From Lachnospiraceae bacterium (GTDB lineage: Bacteria > Bacillota > Clostridia > Lachnospirales > Lachnospiraceae), in NCBI GenBank assembly GCA_017476665.1, contig JAFUZJ010000037.1, positions 1-56,729 of the forward strand: a stretch of DNA of 56,729 bases, given 5' to 3'. The position numbers and the translations under genes are program-made. Positions 18,732 through 29,816 of the stretch are shown piece by piece. Each line of letters begins with the position of its first letter. The first letter of the stretch is position 1. A model generated the notes under the pieces. It did no database searches. It was not told the DNA's origin and saw only the letters and a program-made list of their open reading frames with translations.

Positions 18732-21700
18732 ATGTCAGAAACAAAAACGGAAAGTTACCAGCCTATGACATTTGATGCCATCAAGATCGGATTGGCATCA
18801 CCTGAAAAGATTCGTGAGTGGTCCCACGGTGAGGTATTAAAGCCTGAGACGATCAACTACAGAACCTTAAAGCCGGAGAGAGACGGCCTGTTCTGTGAGA
18901 AGATTTTCGGACCCAGCAAGGACTGGGAGTGTCATTGCGGTAAGTATAAGAAGATCAGATATAAAGGTGTGGTCTGCGACAGATGCGGCGTTGAAGTGAC
19001 CAAGGCCAGCGTCCGCAGAGAGCGTATGGGACATATCGAGCTTGCGGCTCCTGTGTCACACATCTGGTATTTTAAGGGAATTCCCAGCCGTATGGGATTG
19101 ATTTTGGATCTTTCTCCCAGAGTACTTGAGAAGGTTTTGTATTTTGCTTCCTATATCGTATTGGATCCTGCTGATTCCGGTCTGGAGAAGAGACAGATCC
19201 TCTCCGAGAAGGAATATCAGGATGCAAGAGAGACCTGGGGCAATAAGTTCCGCGTAGGGATGGGGGCAGAGGCAATCAAAGAGCTGTTGCAGGAGGTTGA
19301 TCTGGAGGCTGAGGCTGAGGAGCTGAAGACAGGGCTCCGTGAGTCTTCCGGCCAGAAGCGCGCCCGTATCATCAAGAGACTGGAAGTGGTGGAGGCATTC
19401 CGTTGCTCCGGCAATAAGCCTGAATGGATGATCATGGATGCGGTTCCGGTGATTCCGCCCGATCTGCGTCCTATGGTACAGTTGGATGGCGGGCGTTTTG
19501 CGACTTCCGATCTGAACGATCTGTACAGAAGGATCATCAACAGAAATAACCGTCTGAAGAGACTGTTGGAGCTGGGTGCTCCCGATATTATCGTGAGAAA
19601 CGAGAAGCGTATGCTGCAGGAGGCTGTGGATGCGCTGATCGATAACGGCAGACGCGGCAGACCTGTTACCGGCCCCGGCAACAGGGCGCTGAAGTCTCTG
19701 TCCGATATGCTGAAGGGTAAATCCGGACGTTTCCGTCAGAACCTGTTGGGTAAGCGTGTGGACTATTCCGGACGTTCCGTTATTGTGGTGGGACCGGAGC
19801 TGAAGATCTATCAGTGCGGTCTGCCGAAAGAGATGGCAATCGAGCTGTTTAAGCCTTTTGTGATGAAGGAGCTGGTAGCGAGAGGCATCAGCCAGAATAT
19901 TAAGAATGCGAAGAAGCTGGTGGAGAGACTGGACGGCAGCGTGTGGGATGTGCTGGAGGAAGTGATCAAGGAGCATCCGGTTATGCTGAACCGTGCACCG
20001 ACACTGCACAGATTGGGTATTCAGGCATTTGAGCCCATTCTGGTAGAGGGTAAGGCAATCAAGCTGCATCCGTTGGTATGTACCGCATTTAACGCTGACT
20101 TCGACGGCGACCAGATGGCTGTACACCTTCCTCTGTCTGTGGAAGCACAGGCTGAGTGTCGTTTCCTGCTGTTGTCTCCGAACAATCTGTTGAAGCCTTC
20201 CGACGGCGGTCCTGTGGCTGTGCCGTCCCAGGACATGGTGCTTGGTATTTACTATCTGACACAGGAGAGAGAGAATGCCAAGGGCGAAGGCAAGTTCTTT
20301 AAGAATGTAAATGAGGCAATTTTGGCCTATGAGAACCAGGTAATCACACTGCATTCCAAGATCACCGTGCGTGTGTCCAAGGCGGATGCCGATGGTAATG
20401 TAGTGACCGGCAATGTACAGTCCACGTTGGGAAGATTTCTCTTTAACGAGATCCTGCCGCAGGATCTGGGATTTGTGGACAGAAGCAATCCCGAGAACTT
20501 CCTGAAGCTGGAAGTGGATTTCCATGTGGGCAAGAAAGGTCTGAAGCAGATCCTGGAGAAAGTGATCAATACCCACGGCGCTTCCAAAACCGCTGAGGTG
20601 CTGGACGACGTGAAGGCGATCGGTTATAAGTATTCCACCAGAGCGGCTATGACCGTATCCATTTCCGATATGACCGTGCCTGCGAAGAAGCCGGAGATGC
20701 TGGCTGCAGCACAGGCGACCGTAGATAAGATCTCTGCGAACTACAGACGTGGTCTGATCACAGAGGAAGAGCGTTATCGTGCGGTTGTAGAGACCTGGAA
20801 CGAGACAGATGCAGAGCTGACAAAGGTACTGCTTGACGGTTTGGATAAATATAATAACATCTTCATGATGGCTGACTCCGGAGCCCGTGGTTCCAACCAG
20901 CAGATCAAGCAGCTGGCAGGTATGCGTGGATTGATGGCGGATACAACCGGTAGAACCATTGAGCTGCCCATCAAGTCAAACTTCCGTGAAGGTTTGGACG
21001 TATTGGAGTACTTCATGTCCGCACACGGTGCGCGTAAAGGTCTGTCCGATACCGCATTGCGTACAGCTGACTCCGGTTATCTGACCAGACGAATGGTTGA
21101 CGTATCCCAGGAGCTTTCCATTCGCGAGGTGGACTGCTGCGAGGGCAAGGAAGAGATTCCGGGCATGGTGGTGAAGGCCTTCATGGACGGAAAAGAGACC
21201 ATAGAGAGTCTGAAGGATCGTATCACGGGACGTTATTCCTGCGAGACGATCAAGGATAAAGACGGCAACGTGATTGTAAAGAGAAATCATATGATCACAC
21301 CCAGCCGTGCAGCGAAGATTTTGAGCGTTGGCGTGAATGAGGACGGAGGTCCTGTTGAGGCAGTGAAGATCCGTACCATCCTGACCTGCCGTTCCCATGT
21401 GGGTATCTGCGCAAAGTGTTACGGTGCGAACATGGCAACCGGTGAGGCGGTTCAGGTAGGTGAGGCTGTCGGTATTATTGCAGCACAGTCCATCGGTGAG
21501 CCTGGTACACAGCTGACCATGAGAACCTTCCATACCGGCGGTGTGGCAGGTGATGATATCACACAGGGTCTTCCCCGTGTAGAGGAGCTGTTTGAGGCCC
21601 GTAAGCCGAAGGGACTTGCGATCATCGCAGAGTTCGGCGGCGTGGCAGAGATCAGAGATACCAAGAAAAAGCGTGAGGTTGTGATCACCAATGAGGAGAC

Positions 21701-22397
21701 CGGAGAGTCCAAGGCTTATCTGATCCCTTATGGTTCCCGTATCAAGATCATGGACGGTCAGGTTCTGGAGGCCGGTGATGAGCTGACAGAGGGTAGTGTA
21801 AATCCTCATGACCTGTTGAAGATCAAAGGAATCCGTGCCGTGCAGGATTATATGCTGCGCGAAGTACAGCGCGTATATCGCCTGCAGGGTGTTGATATTG
21901 CAGATAAGCATATCGAGGTGCTGGTGCGCCAGATGCTGAAGAAGGTGCGTATTGAGGATCACGGTGATACGGAATTCCTGCCCGGTACATTGGTCGATGT
22001 GCTGGATTATGAGGAGATGAATGAGCAGCTTGTGGCGGAAGGCAAGCAGCCTGCAGACGGCAAGCGTATCATTCTGGGTATTACCAAGGCTGCTTTGGCG
22101 ACAGATTCCTTCCTGTCTGCGGCATCCTTCCAGGAGACCACAAAGGTATTGACGGAAGCTGCCATCAAGGGGAAGGTAGATAATCTGATCGGTCTGAAGG
22201 AGAATGTGATCATCGGTAAGCTGATCCCTGTCGGTACCGGTATGAAGAGATATCGGAACACGCATCTCAGTACGGACAATGTGAGAACCATCGACTTCGA
22301 TGAGGACGATCTGGACGTATCGGAGGAAGAAATGGACGAAGTTGTTGATGTACAGAGCGAGCAGGCAGAGACAGTTACATCTGCTGACGGCGAATAG
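18732..22397 (+). CDS. rpoC: DNA-directed RNA polymerase beta' subunit
   Basis: A 1221-residue beta' subunit. The first zinc site (CHCGKYKK...CDRCGVEV) is near residues 62-80. The catalytic metal motif [12 protein letters not shown] is near residue 455, and the second zinc site [13 protein letters not shown] is near residue 885. The trigger-loop region GLMADTTGR is present. It lies 17 bp after rpoB with AAGGGAG as RBS. The length is that of Firmicutes without large lineage insertions. Confidence 0.98.
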   Translation: MSETKTESYQPMTFDAIKIGLASPEKIREWSHGEVLKPETINYRTLKPERDGLFCEKIFGPSKDWECHCGKYKKIRYKGVVCDRCGVEVTKASVRRERMGHIELAAPVSHIWYFKGIPSRMGLILDLSPRVLEKVLYFASYIVLDPADSGLEKRQILSEKEYQDARETWGNKFRVGMGAEAIKELLQEVDLEAEAEELKTGLRESSGQKRARIIKRLEVVEAFRCSGNKPEWMIMDAVPVIPPDLRPMVQLDGGRFATSDLNDLYRRIINRNNRLKRLLELGAPDIIVRNEKRMLQEAVDALIDNGRRGRPVTGPGNRALKSLSDMLKGKSGRFRQNLLGKRVDYSGRSVIVVGPELKIYQCGLPKEMAIELFKPFVMKELVARGISQNIKNAKKLVERLDGSVWDVLEEVIKEHPVMLNRAPTLHRLGIQAFEPILVEGKAIKLHPLVCTAFNADFDGDQMAVHLPLSVEAQAECRFLLLSPNNLLKPSDGGPVAVPSQDMVLGIYYLTQERENAKGEGKFFKNVNEAILAYENQVITLHSKITVRVSKADADGNVVTGNVQSTLGRFLFNEILPQDLGFVDRSNPENFLKLEVDFHVGKKGLKQILEKVINTHGASKTAEVLDDVKAIGYKYSTRAAMTVSISDMTVPAKKPEMLAAAQATVDKISANYRRGLITEEERYRAVVETWNETDAELTKVLLDGLDKYNNIFMMADSGARGSNQQIKQLAGMRGLMADTTGRTIELPIKSNFREGLDVLEYFMSAHGARKGLSDTALRTADSGYLTRRMVDVSQELSIREVDCCEGKEEIPGMVVKAFMDGKETIESLKDRITGRYSCETIKDKDGNVIVKRNHMITPSRAAKILSVGVNEDGGPVEAVKIRTILTCRSHVGICAKCYGANMATGEAVQVGEAVGIIAAQSIGEPGTQLTMRTFHTGGVAGDDITQGLPRVEELFEARKPKGLAIIAEFGGVAEIRDTKKKREVVITNEETGESKAYLIPYGSRIKIMDGQVLEAGDELTEGSVNPHDLLKIKGIRAVQDYMLREVQRVYRLQGVDIADKHIEVLVRQMLKKVRIEDHGDTEFLPGTLVDVLDYEEMNEQLVAEGKQPADGKRIILGITKAALATDSFLSAASFQETTKVLTEAAIKGKVDNLIGLKENVIIGKLIPVGTGMKRYRNTHLSTDNVRTIDFDEDDLDVSEEEMDEVVDVQSEQAETVTSADGE

Positions 22398-22413
22398 AAT
22401 CAGGCAATCAATA

Positions 22414-22450
22414 AAAAGGCTGTGGTGTAGCAATATGCCACAGCTTTTAA
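22414..22450 (+). terminator. Terminator after rpoC
   Basis: AAAAGGCTGTGG and CCACAGCTTTT form a stem with one bulge, followed by TTAAAAAG. The U run is short, so read-through into rfbD is possible. Confidence 0.65.
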
Positions 22451-22484
22451 AAAGTGAGCCGGTTGAGATCAGGAGGACTCGGAT

Positions 22485-23336
22485 ATGAAAGTATTGGTGA
22501 CAGGCGTAAAAGGCCAGTTGGGTTATGATGTAGTCAATGAGCTGACAGCCAGAGGCCATGAGGCTGTGGGAGTGGATGTGCAGGATATGGACATCACAGA
22601 TGCAGCGGCAGTTGACCGTGTGATCAAAGCCGCGGCACCGGATGCGGTGATCCACTGTGCGGCCTATACGGCGGTGGATGCGGCGGAGGACAATGAGGAG
22701 ATCTGCCGCAAGGTGAACACAGGCGGTACGCAGAACATTGCCAATGTCTGCAAAGAGATGGACATCAAGATGATCTACATCAGCACGGATTATGTGTTTA
22801 ATGGGGAAGGAGAGCGCCCCTGGGAGCCGGATGACGAGAGAGGGCCGGTCAGCGTGTACGGTCAGACCAAATACGAAGGGGAGCTGGCGGTACAGAATAC
22901 GCTGGAGAAATACTTCATCGTGCGTATTGCCTGGGTGTTTGGCATCAATGGGAAAAATTTTGTCAAGACCATGCTGAAACTGGCGGAAACCCATGACACC
23001 CTGCGGGTGGTGGACGATCAGTTCGGCTCGCCCACTTATACCTTCGATCTGTCAAAGCTGTTGGTGGACATGATCGAGACGGAAAAATACGGTGTATATC
23101 ATGCGACCAATGAGGGAATCTGCTCTTGGTATGAGTTTGCCTGCGCAATCTTTCAGGAGGCAGGGCTCGGGGATCGGATCACAGTGAACCCTGTCAGCAC
23201 CGCGGAGTACGGCGCCAAGGCGTCCCGCCCGGCGAACAGCCGCATGAGCAAGGAAAAACTGACACAGAATGGTTTTCGGAAATTGCCGCCATGGCAGGAT
23301 GCGCTGAAGAGATATGTGGCTGAACTGAAGAAGTAA
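22485..23336 (+). CDS. rfbD: dTDP-4-dehydrorhamnose reductase
   Basis: A 283-residue extended SDR enzyme of the RmlD family. It has the glycine motif VTGVKGQLGYDV (5-16), the core regions HCAAYTAVDAAE and YISTDYVFNG, and the catalytic YGQTKYEGE (YxxxK). It reduces dTDP-4-keto-L-rhamnose to dTDP-L-rhamnose with NAD(P)H, for cell-wall polysaccharide. It stands alone between rpoC and rpsL without other rhamnose genes, which is unusual for a pathway gene. ATG 22485 follows AGGAGGACTCGGAT. Confidence 0.92.
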   Translation: MKVLVTGVKGQLGYDVVNELTARGHEAVGVDVQDMDITDAAAVDRVIKAAAPDAVIHCAAYTAVDAAEDNEEICRKVNTGGTQNIANVCKEMDIKMIYISTDYVFNGEGERPWEPDDERGPVSVYGQTKYEGELAVQNTLEKYFIVRIAWVFGINGKNFVKTMLKLAETHDTLRVVDDQFGSPTYTFDLSKLLVDMIETEKYGVYHATNEGICSWYEFACAIFQEAGLGDRITVNPVSTAEYGAKASRPANSRMSKEKLTQNGFRKLPPWQDALKRYVAELKK

Positions 23337-23400
23337 TTGTATTTTTTTAAAAACATACGGTAAAAAATGCTAAAACTGCATAAAAACGTGAAAAATAAGA

Positions 23401-23429
23401 TTGACAATGCTTCGCCAAGCAAGTATACT
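23401..23429 (+). promoter_or_regulatory. Promoter of the rpsL-rpsG-fusA operon
   Basis: TTGACA (23401-23406), 17-bp spacer, TATACT (23424-23429), near consensus. Confidence 0.88.
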
Positions 23430-23502
23430 ATTTTAGTGTGCCGCTTTAGGCGGAGCATATTATTTTAACACAAAAATATGAAAAAGAAAGAGGTGAAACA
23501 GA

Positions 23503-23925
23503 ATGCCAACATTTAACCAGTTAGTAAGAAAGGGACGTCAGACAACTGTAAAGAAGTCTACAGCACCTGCACTGCAGAGAGGTTACAACTCTCTTCACAA
23601 AAAGGCTACCGATACCTCCGCTCCTCAGAAGCGTGGTGTTTGTACCGCTGTTAAGACTGCAACCCCTAAGAAGCCTAACTCCGCACTGAGAAAGATTGCC
23701 AGAGTACGTCTTTCCAACGGTATCGAGGTTACCAGCTACATCCCCGGTGAAGGTCACAACCTTCAGGAGCATAGCGTGGTTCTGATCCGTGGCGGTAGAG
23801 TAAAGGATCTTCCCGGTACCAGATATCATATCATCCGTGGTACTTTGGATACAGCAGGTGTTGCTAACAGAAAGCAGGCCCGTTCCAAGTACGGCGCTAA
23901 GAGACCGAAGGCTGCTAAGAAGTAA
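23503..23925 (+). CDS. rpsL: 30S ribosomal protein S12
   Basis: A 140-residue S12. The two streptomycin-contact regions are wild type: [20 protein letters not shown], and the loop from [12 protein letters not shown]. It takes part in decoding at the A site. RBS AAAGAGGTGA. First gene of the str operon. Confidence 0.98.
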   Translation: MPTFNQLVRKGRQTTVKKSTAPALQRGYNSLHKKATDTSAPQKRGVCTAVKTATPKKPNSALRKIARVRLSNGIEVTSYIPGEGHNLQEHSVVLIRGGRVKDLPGTRYHIIRGTLDTAGVANRKQARSKYGAKRPKAAKK

Positions 23926-24042
23926 TCGGCAGGTCGGACTACACGAAAACGAAACTAAGATAAGTGTTGGATTCTGTATTGTTTTATAAAGCAAATAAGA
24001 GACCGCACGAACACTTGGGGAAACACATGTGAGTACCGATGA

Positions 24043-24543
<501 letters not shown>

Positions 24544-24574
24544 TCTTTGCACACTAAATTAGGAGGAGAAGACC

Positions 24575-26737
24575 TTGGCTGGAAGAGAATATCCGTTAGA
24601 GAGAACCAGAAATATCGGAATTATGGCTCATATCGATGCTGGTAAGACCACCACGACTGAGAGTATTCTGTATTACACTGTTGTAAACTACAAGATCGGT
24701 GACACTCACGAAGGCACTGCTACCATGGACTGGATGGAGCAGGAGCAGGAGAGAGGTATCACCATCACTTCGGCTGCAACCACCTGCCACTGGACTCTGG
24801 AGAAAGAGACCAAGCCCATGCCCGGTGCGTTGGAGCATCGTATCAATATTATTGATACCCCTGGTCACGTAGACTTTACTGTAGAAGTAGAGCGTTCCCT
24901 TCGTGTATTGGACGGCGCCGTAGGCGTTTTCTGTGCAAAGGGTGGTGTAGAGCCTCAGTCTGAGAATGTATGGCGTCAGGCTGATACCTACAATGTACCC
25001 CGTATGGCATTCATCAACAAGATGGATATTCTGGGTGCAAACTTCTACGGTGCAGTAGATCAGATCAGAAACAGACTTGGCAAGAATGCTATTGTGATCC
25101 AGCTTCCCATCGGTAAAGAGGACAGCTTCAAAGGAATCATCGACCTGTTTGAGATGAAAGCATACATCTACAACGATGAGAAGGGTGATGATATCACCGT
25201 GACAGACGATCTCGGCGACATGAAGGAAGATGCAGAGCTGTATCGTTCCGAGATGATCGAGAAGATCTGTGAGTTGGATGACGATCTGACCATGATGTAT
25301 CTGGAGGGCGAGGAGCCTTCCGAGGAGCAGCTTAAGGCAGCTCTGAGAAAAGGAACCTGTGAGTGTACCGCTGTTCCCGTATGCTGCGGTACCGCTTACA
25401 GAAACAAGGGCGTTCAGAAGCTTTTGGATGCAATCGTTGAGTATATGCCTTCTCCGCTCGATATCCCTGCTATCAAGGGTACCGATATGGACGGCAATGA
25501 AGTGGAGAGACACTCCTCTGATGACGAGCCTTTCTCCGCTCTGGCATTCAAGATCATGACCGACCCGTTCGTAGGTAAGCTTGCTTACTTCCGTGTGTAC
25601 TCTGGAACCATCAACTCCGGTTCCTATGTATACAATTCAACAAAAGATAAAAAAGAGCGTGTGGGACGTCTTCTGCAGATGCATGCAAACAAGCGTGCAG
25701 AGCTGGACAAGGTTTACTCCGGCGATATCGCTGCAGCGGTTGGATTCAAGATCACTACAACCGGTGACACCATCTGTGACGAGCAGCATCCCGTGATCCT
25801 GGAGTCCATGGAGTTCCCTGAGCCCGTTATTGAGCTGGCAATCGAGCCCAAGACCAAAGCCGGTCAAGGCAAGATGGGTGAGGCTTTGGCAAAGCTGGCT
25901 GAGGAAGATCCTACCTTCCGTGCTCACACCAATCAGGAGACCGGTCAGACCATCATCGCAGGTATGGGTGAGCTCCATCTGGAGATCATCGTTGACCGTC
26001 TGCTTCGTGAGTTCAAGGTAGAGGCTAACGTAGGTGCACCTCAGGTTGCTTACAAGGAAGCATTTACCAAGGCTGTGGAAGTAGATTCCAAGTACGCAAA
26101 GCAGTCCGGTGGTCGTGGACAGTATGGACATTGTAAGGTGAAATTCGAGCCCCTCGAGGCAAACTGCGAGAAGTTCGAGTTCGATCCTAAGGCAAACATC
26201 CTGATCAACGAGCCTCCTACACTGTTGTTCGAATCCACTGTAGTCGGTGGTGCGATTCCGAAGGAATACATCCCCGCAGTCGGCGAAGGTATCAAGGAAG
26301 CTGCACAGGCAGGTATCCTCGGTGGATTCCCTGTACTGGGCGTTCATGCAAATGTATATGATGGTTCCTATCATGAGGTTGACTCCTCTGAGATGGCATT
26401 CCACATTGCAGGTTCCATGGCATTCAAAGAGGCAATGCAGAAGGCAAGCCCTGTACTGCTTGAGCCGATCATGAAGGTTGAGGTTACCATGCCTGAGGAA
26501 TACATGGGCGATGTAATCGGTGACCTGAACTCCCGTCGTGGACGTGTGGAAGGTATGGATGATCTGGGCGGCGGTAAGATTGTTCGCGCATTCGTTCCGT
26601 TGGCTGAGATGTTCGGATACTCCACAGACCTCCGTTCCAAGACACAGGGACGTGGTAACTACTCCATGTTCTTCGAAAAGTACGAGCCCGTACCGAAGAA
26701 CGTTCAGGATAAGGTACTGTCCGAAAAAAGCAAATAA
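24575..26737 (+). CDS. fusA: Elongation factor G
   Basis: A 720-residue translocase GTPase with G1 [13 protein letters not shown]2 [10 protein letters not shown]3 DTPGHVDF, G4 NKMD, and domains II-V including GGRGQYGH. It drives translocation of tRNA and mRNA. It is somewhat longer than the common 690-705 residues, with small insertions in the G domain such as the stretch after TCHWTLEKE. The start is TTG 24575 with AGGAGGAG directly before it. Third gene of the str operon. Confidence 0.97.
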   Translation: MAGREYPLERTRNIGIMAHIDAGKTTTTESILYYTVVNYKIGDTHEGTATMDWMEQEQERGITITSAATTCHWTLEKETKPMPGALEHRINIIDTPGHVDFTVEVERSLRVLDGAVGVFCAKGGVEPQSENVWRQADTYNVPRMAFINKMDILGANFYGAVDQIRNRLGKNAIVIQLPIGKEDSFKGIIDLFEMKAYIYNDEKGDDITVTDDLGDMKEDAELYRSEMIEKICELDDDLTMMYLEGEEPSEEQLKAALRKGTCECTAVPVCCGTAYRNKGVQKLLDAIVEYMPSPLDIPAIKGTDMDGNEVERHSSDDEPFSALAFKIMTDPFVGKLAYFRVYSGTINSGSYVYNSTKDKKERVGRLLQMHANKRAELDKVYSGDIAAAVGFKITTTGDTICDEQHPVILESMEFPEPVIELAIEPKTKAGQGKMGEALAKLAEEDPTFRAHTNQETGQTIIAGMGELHLEIIVDRLLREFKVEANVGAPQVAYKEAFTKAVEVDSKYAKQSGGRGQYGHCKVKFEPLEANCEKFEFDPKANILINEPPTLLFESTVVGGAIPKEYIPAVGEGIKEAAQAGILGGFPVLGVHANVYDGSYHEVDSSEMAFHIAGSMAFKEAMQKASPVLLEPIMKVEVTMPEEYMGDVIGDLNSRRGRVEGMDDLGGGKIVRAFVPLAEMFGYSTDLRSKTQGRGNYSMFFEKYEPVPKNVQDKVLSEKSK

Positions 26738-26776
26738 TTTGCTCAAATAAAATTGTTATTAATTAACAAATTTTGC

Positions 26777-26805
26777 TTGTCAAAGTTCTGAATATTTAAT
26801 ATAAT
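26777..26805 (+). promoter_or_regulatory. Promoter of tuf
   Basis: TTGTCA (26777-26782), 17-bp spacer, TATAAT (26800-26805). It gives tuf its own start in addition to any read-through from fusA. Confidence 0.85.
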
Positions 26806-26861
26806 CAGAGATAGCGAGAAAAAAATAAAAAGTATCTATTATTTTAAGGAGGATTTTCATA

Positions 26862-28049
26862 ATGGCTAAAGCTAAATTTGAAAGAACTAAGGCCCATTGT
26901 AACATTGGTACCATCGGTCACGTTGACCATGGTAAAACCACTCTGACTGCAGCTATTACCAAGGTTCTGGCTGAGAGAGTAGCTGGTAACGAGAAGGTAG
27001 ATTTCGAGAACATCGATAAGGCTCCCGAAGAGAGAGAGCGTGGTATTACCATTTCTACCGCACACGTTGAGTATCAGACCGAGAAGAGACACTATGCACA
27101 CGTTGACTGCCCCGGCCATGCTGACTATGTAAAGAACATGATCACCGGTGCTGCACAGATGGATGGTGCTATCCTCGTTGTAGCTGCTACCGATGGTGTT
27201 ATGGCTCAGACCAAGGAGCACATCCTTCTGTCCCGTCAGGTAGGCGTTCCTTATATCGTAGTATTCATGAACAAGTGTGATATGGTTGACGATCCTGAGC
27301 TGCTTGAGCTGGTTGAGATGGAGATCACCGAGCAGTTGGAGGAGTACGACTTCACCGATTGCCCGATCATTAAGGGTTCCGCTTTGAAGGCTTTGGAAGA
27401 TCCTACCGGCGAGTGGGGTGACAAGATCATGGAGCTGATGGATACTGTTGACTCCTATATCCCTGATCCTCAGCGTGATACAGACAAGCCTTTCCTTATG
27501 CCTGTCGAGGACGTATTCACCATCACCGGTCGTGGTACTGTTGCTACCGGCCGTGTAGAGCGTGGTACACTGAAGCTTAACGAGGAAGTTGAAATCGTTG
27601 GTATCAAAGAGGAGACCAAGAAGACCGTTGTTACCGGTATCGAGATGTTCCGTAAGATGCTGGATGAGGCACAGGCTGGTGATAACATCGGCGCACTGCT
27701 TCGTGGTGTTCAGAGAACCGAGATCGAGCGTGGTCAGGTTCTTGCAAAACCCGGCACTGTTACCTGCCACAAGAAATTCACCGCTCAGGTTTACGTTCTG
27801 ACCAAGGACGAGGGTGGTCGTCATACACCTTTCTTCAACAACTATCGTCCTCAGTTCTACTTCAGAACCACCGACGTTACCGGCGTTTGCAACCTGCCTG
27901 CTGGTACCGAGATGTGCATGCCTGGTGATAACGTAGAGATGACCATCGAGCTGATCCATCCCATCGCTATGGAGCAGGGTCTTACCTTTGCTATCCGTGA
28001 GGGTGGTAGAACCGTTGGTTCCGGAAGAGTTGCTACGATCATCGAGTAA
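26862..28049 (+). CDS. tuf: Elongation factor Tu
   Basis: A 395-residue EF-Tu with [14 protein letters not shown] (G1), RGITIS (G2), DCPGHADY (G3), NKCD (G4) and intact domains II and III. It delivers aminoacyl-tRNA to the ribosome. The final codons (from 27995) are duplicated at 54810-54865, marking the insertion point of the mobile island. The reading frame is preserved through the duplication, so insertion leaves EF-Tu unchanged. RBS AAGGAGGA. Confidence 0.98.
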   Translation: MAKAKFERTKAHCNIGTIGHVDHGKTTLTAAITKVLAERVAGNEKVDFENIDKAPEERERGITISTAHVEYQTEKRHYAHVDCPGHADYVKNMITGAAQMDGAILVVAATDGVMAQTKEHILLSRQVGVPYIVVFMNKCDMVDDPELLELVEMEITEQLEEYDFTDCPIIKGSALKALEDPTGEWGDKIMELMDTVDSYIPDPQRDTDKPFLMPVEDVFTITGRGTVATGRVERGTLKLNEEVEIVGIKEETKKTVVTGIEMFRKMLDEAQAGDNIGALLRGVQRTEIERGQVLAKPGTVTCHKKFTAQVYVLTKDEGGRHTPFFNNYRPQFYFRTTDVTGVCNLPAGTEMCMPGDNVEMTIELIHPIAMEQGLTFAIREGGRTVGSGRVATIIE

Positions 28050-28050
28050 T
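27995..28050 (+). repeat. attL: 56-bp direct repeat at the 3' end of tuf
   Basis: The 56 bp from CCGTGAGGGTGG to ATCGAGTAAT, including the tuf stop codon plus one base, are identical to 54810-54865. The flanking bases differ on both sides. Together the copies bound a 26.8-kb block with integrase, Xis, relaxase and cargo. Confidence 0.92.
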
Positions 28051-28081
28051 CTTTGATTTAGTATCATAGAAACTTAAATAC

Positions 28082-28121
28082 AAGCCGCAATTCCTCATTT
28101 TATGAGGAGTTGCGGTTTTTT
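28082..28121 (+). terminator. Terminator used by tuf, supplied by the island
   Basis: GCCGCAATTCCTCAT pairs with ATGAGGAGTTGCGG, followed by TTTTTTAA. It lies just inside attL. Confidence 0.9.
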
Positions 28122-28150
28122 AATGTTAATGGAAGATGGACGAACATGAA

Positions 28151-28186
28151 GAAAAGCCCACTTTGAGATTTCTCTCAAAATGGGCT
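28151..28186 (-). terminator. Terminator of the XRE gene
   Basis: Read on the minus strand, AGCCCATTTTGAGA pairs with TCTCAAAGTGGGCT and is followed by TTTCTTC. Confidence 0.75.
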
Positions 28187-28207
28187 CGTGATACGAATTT
28201 GATACAC
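28187..28207. repeat. Putative integrase arm-type sites, left end
   Basis: GTGATAC (28188-28194) and TGATACAC (28200-28207) lie 137 bp inside attL. The pair CGTGATACGAATTTGATAC closely matches GCGTGATACGTTTTTGATAC at 54688-54707 near attR. Confidence 0.55.
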
Positions 28208-28213
28208 GGGTTT

Positions 28214-28654
28214 CTAATCTTCAGTGTGCGGCCAGTTAATCTTCCATTCAAAATACTCTTCTTTGGTAATTTTACCGGAGGCTAAGTCCTCTTTTTTCTT
28301 TTTCCAGGTATTCAGGAAATCATCCAGTAAAGAATAATCAAAACCAACAGCGATATGTTTCTCGGTAGGGTCCTCAGGGTTCGCTATTTCGTAGAGGGGC
28401 ATGTTGTAGTGCTCATCCAGTTCAAAGAGTGCATACATGACATCTTCCGCTGCGTAGAGGGCAGGTTCGTAGATGGAGCGATAATTACAGTCTAAGGCTT
28501 TTGCCAGCTCCTGTATCATCTCTTCCTTAGGTGTGCGGTTGCCGATTTCGTACTGACGGATTCGCACATCGGATAAGCCAACAGCTTCGCCAAGCTGAGC
28601 CTGTGTCAATTTGCGGAAATTTCTAATTCGTTTTATTCGTTCACCAATAGCCAT
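28214..28654 (-). CDS. XRE-family transcriptional regulator of the mobile element
   Basis: A 146-residue protein with an N-terminal Cro/CI helix-turn-helix (residues about 5-60; KLTQAQLGEAVGLSDVRIRQYE) and an acidic C-terminal domain. It is the first gene inside attL and is transcribed toward tuf. Its promoter overlaps the palindrome TACAGTAA-8-TTACTGTA, and the same half-sites recur at the xis-int promoter, so it probably represses itself and excision genes. ATG 28654 is used because GGAAGGAG precedes it; the frame extends upstream without an RBS. Confidence 0.85.
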   Translation of the reverse strand: MAIGERIKRIRNFRKLTQAQLGEAVGLSDVRIRQYEIGNRTPKEEMIQELAKALDCNYRSIYEPALYAAEDVMYALFELDEHYNMPLYEIANPEDPTEKHIAVGFDYSLLDDFLNTWKKKKEDLASGKITKEEYFEWKINWPHTED

Positions 28655-28700
28655 CGTGTAACTCCTTCCAATTGAATAGTAACAATATCGTTTCTGATAA

Positions 28701-28730
28701 TACAGTAACATAAATATTACTGTATGACAA
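28701..28730 (-). promoter_or_regulatory. Promoter and operator of the XRE gene
   Basis: On the minus strand, TTGTCA (28730-28725), a 17-bp spacer and TACTGT (28707-28702). The 24-bp palindrome TACAGTAA-8 bp-TTACTGTA (28701-28724) covers the spacer and -10. A lone half-site AGTAACA lies at 28678-28684. Confidence 0.7.
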
Positions 28731-28772
28731 ACGGAAAATTCTATAAATCGGAACAGATTTCAGAGCCGGATG

Positions 28773-28778
28773 TTCAGA
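28773..28778 (+). repeat. Target-site duplication, left copy (TTCAGA)
   Basis: TTCAGA abuts the left terminal repeat; the same hexamer follows the right terminal repeat at 32056-32061. Confidence 0.75.
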
Positions 28779-28884
28779 TGTTAAGCGACGAATTGTACCA
28801 TGTATCGACGACACCTTAAATTGGGCAGATTTCAGTTAGGAACGACACATTAAAATCGAAACGACAGATTATTACGCGGACTAC

Positions 28885-28977
28885 GACAGGTTATCGTAGT
28901 CTTTTTGCATTCCCGAAAAGTGGTTCGAGAATGCAAAAAGACTATGAACATTTTATGGAGTCATAGCCTTTTTGCAC
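28885..28977 (-). terminator. Terminator region after the transposon ATPase gene
   Basis: Two stem-loops lie in tandem. Read on the minus strand, the first is GGCTATGA...TCATAGTC followed by TTTTTGC. The second is GACTACGATAACCTGTCGTAGTCC. T tracts on both sides allow use in either direction. Confidence 0.6.
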
Positions 28978-29000
28978 CTTTCAACTTAATACTGACAACA

Positions 29001-29816
29001 CTAACTTTGGGATAGCGACTGTTCCGATATGGCCATCTGCATCAGTTCTCCATTGATAGTACGGTATTCCAGATCGGATCCGTACTTGAGCGCTGTAGAC
29101 ATGACATTGTCAATGATCCGCGGATTGCCCCGGCAGTAGCCTGCCAGGGCAATAAGAGCCTCCTCGTTCACAATGGAATCACTTCCGCCGGCAAGGCTGA
29201 GCTTGTGAGCCACATAAGCTGAAACTTCGGTGGAGTTAAGACCGCGAAAGTCGTAATGTGTGACGATGCGTTGCCTCAATGCCTCATGTACGGCGAGTTC
29301 CAGTGTATTATTCAGATGTGATTCACCGCTGAGGATGAGGGTGAAACAGTTGACGGAATCGTACACGAAGTTCATGAGCATCTTGAGATCCATGAGCACG
29401 GAAGTCTTGAGGTACTGGGCTTCGTCGATGATCAGGATGAGGGTCTGCTTTTTGTCCCGGTAGAGATGGTAGATGTAAGTCTGAAGGTTCTTGAACATCT
29501 CGGTCTTGCCGCCTTTTGTTGAGATGGCGAGGCGGGAGCAGAGCTGCCTGTAAAACTCGGAAACAGTCACCGTGGAGAGGCAGATATATTTCACAGAGAA
29601 CAGGTTCGGGTTCAGGCTTTCTTCAAAACGGTGGAGAGTAAAGGATTTGCCCATGCCGGGAGCGGCGGTGAAGACGCCGATTCCCCGCACCTCCTTGAGA
29701 TAATCCAGGCGGTGCATCATTTCTTTCTGGTCGTGTGACTCAAAAGAGTTCTTGACGGACTGGTTCTCTTTGCAGAAGGGATCAAAGGAGAGCCCGTAAA
29801 ACTGGTTCAGGCTCAC
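29001..29816 (-). CDS. AAA ATPase of the transposon (MuB/TniB/ExeA-like)
   Basis: A 271-residue ATPase with Walker A APGMGKS (near residue 54) and Walker B LILIIDEAQY (near 132), plus a C-terminal AAA lid (GGSDSIVNEEALIALAGYCRGNPR). Proteins of this type bind DNA, choose the target and activate a DDE transposase. The GTG start overlaps the TGA stop of the transposase gene (GTGA), so the two are translationally coupled. Confidence 0.82.
   Translation of the reverse strand: MSLNQFYGLSFDPFCKENQSVKNSFESHDQKEMMHRLDYLKEVRGIGVFTAAPGMGKSFTLHRFEESLNPNLFSVKYICLSTVTVSEFYRQLCSRLAISTKGGKTEMFKNLQTYIYHLYRDKKQTLILIIDEAQYLKTSVLMDLKMLMNFVYDSVNCFTLILSGESHLNNTLELAVHEALRQRIVTHYDFRGLNSTEVSAYVAHKLSLAGGSDSIVNEEALIALAGYCRGNPRIIDNVMSTALKYGSDLEYRTINGELMQMAISEQSLSQS

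Noticed and set aside
16927-18744. Minus-strand frames of 500-600 codons opposite rpoB and rpoC
   Set aside because: They mirror highly biased codon usage of ribosomal and polymerase genes; no start signals or recognisable domains.
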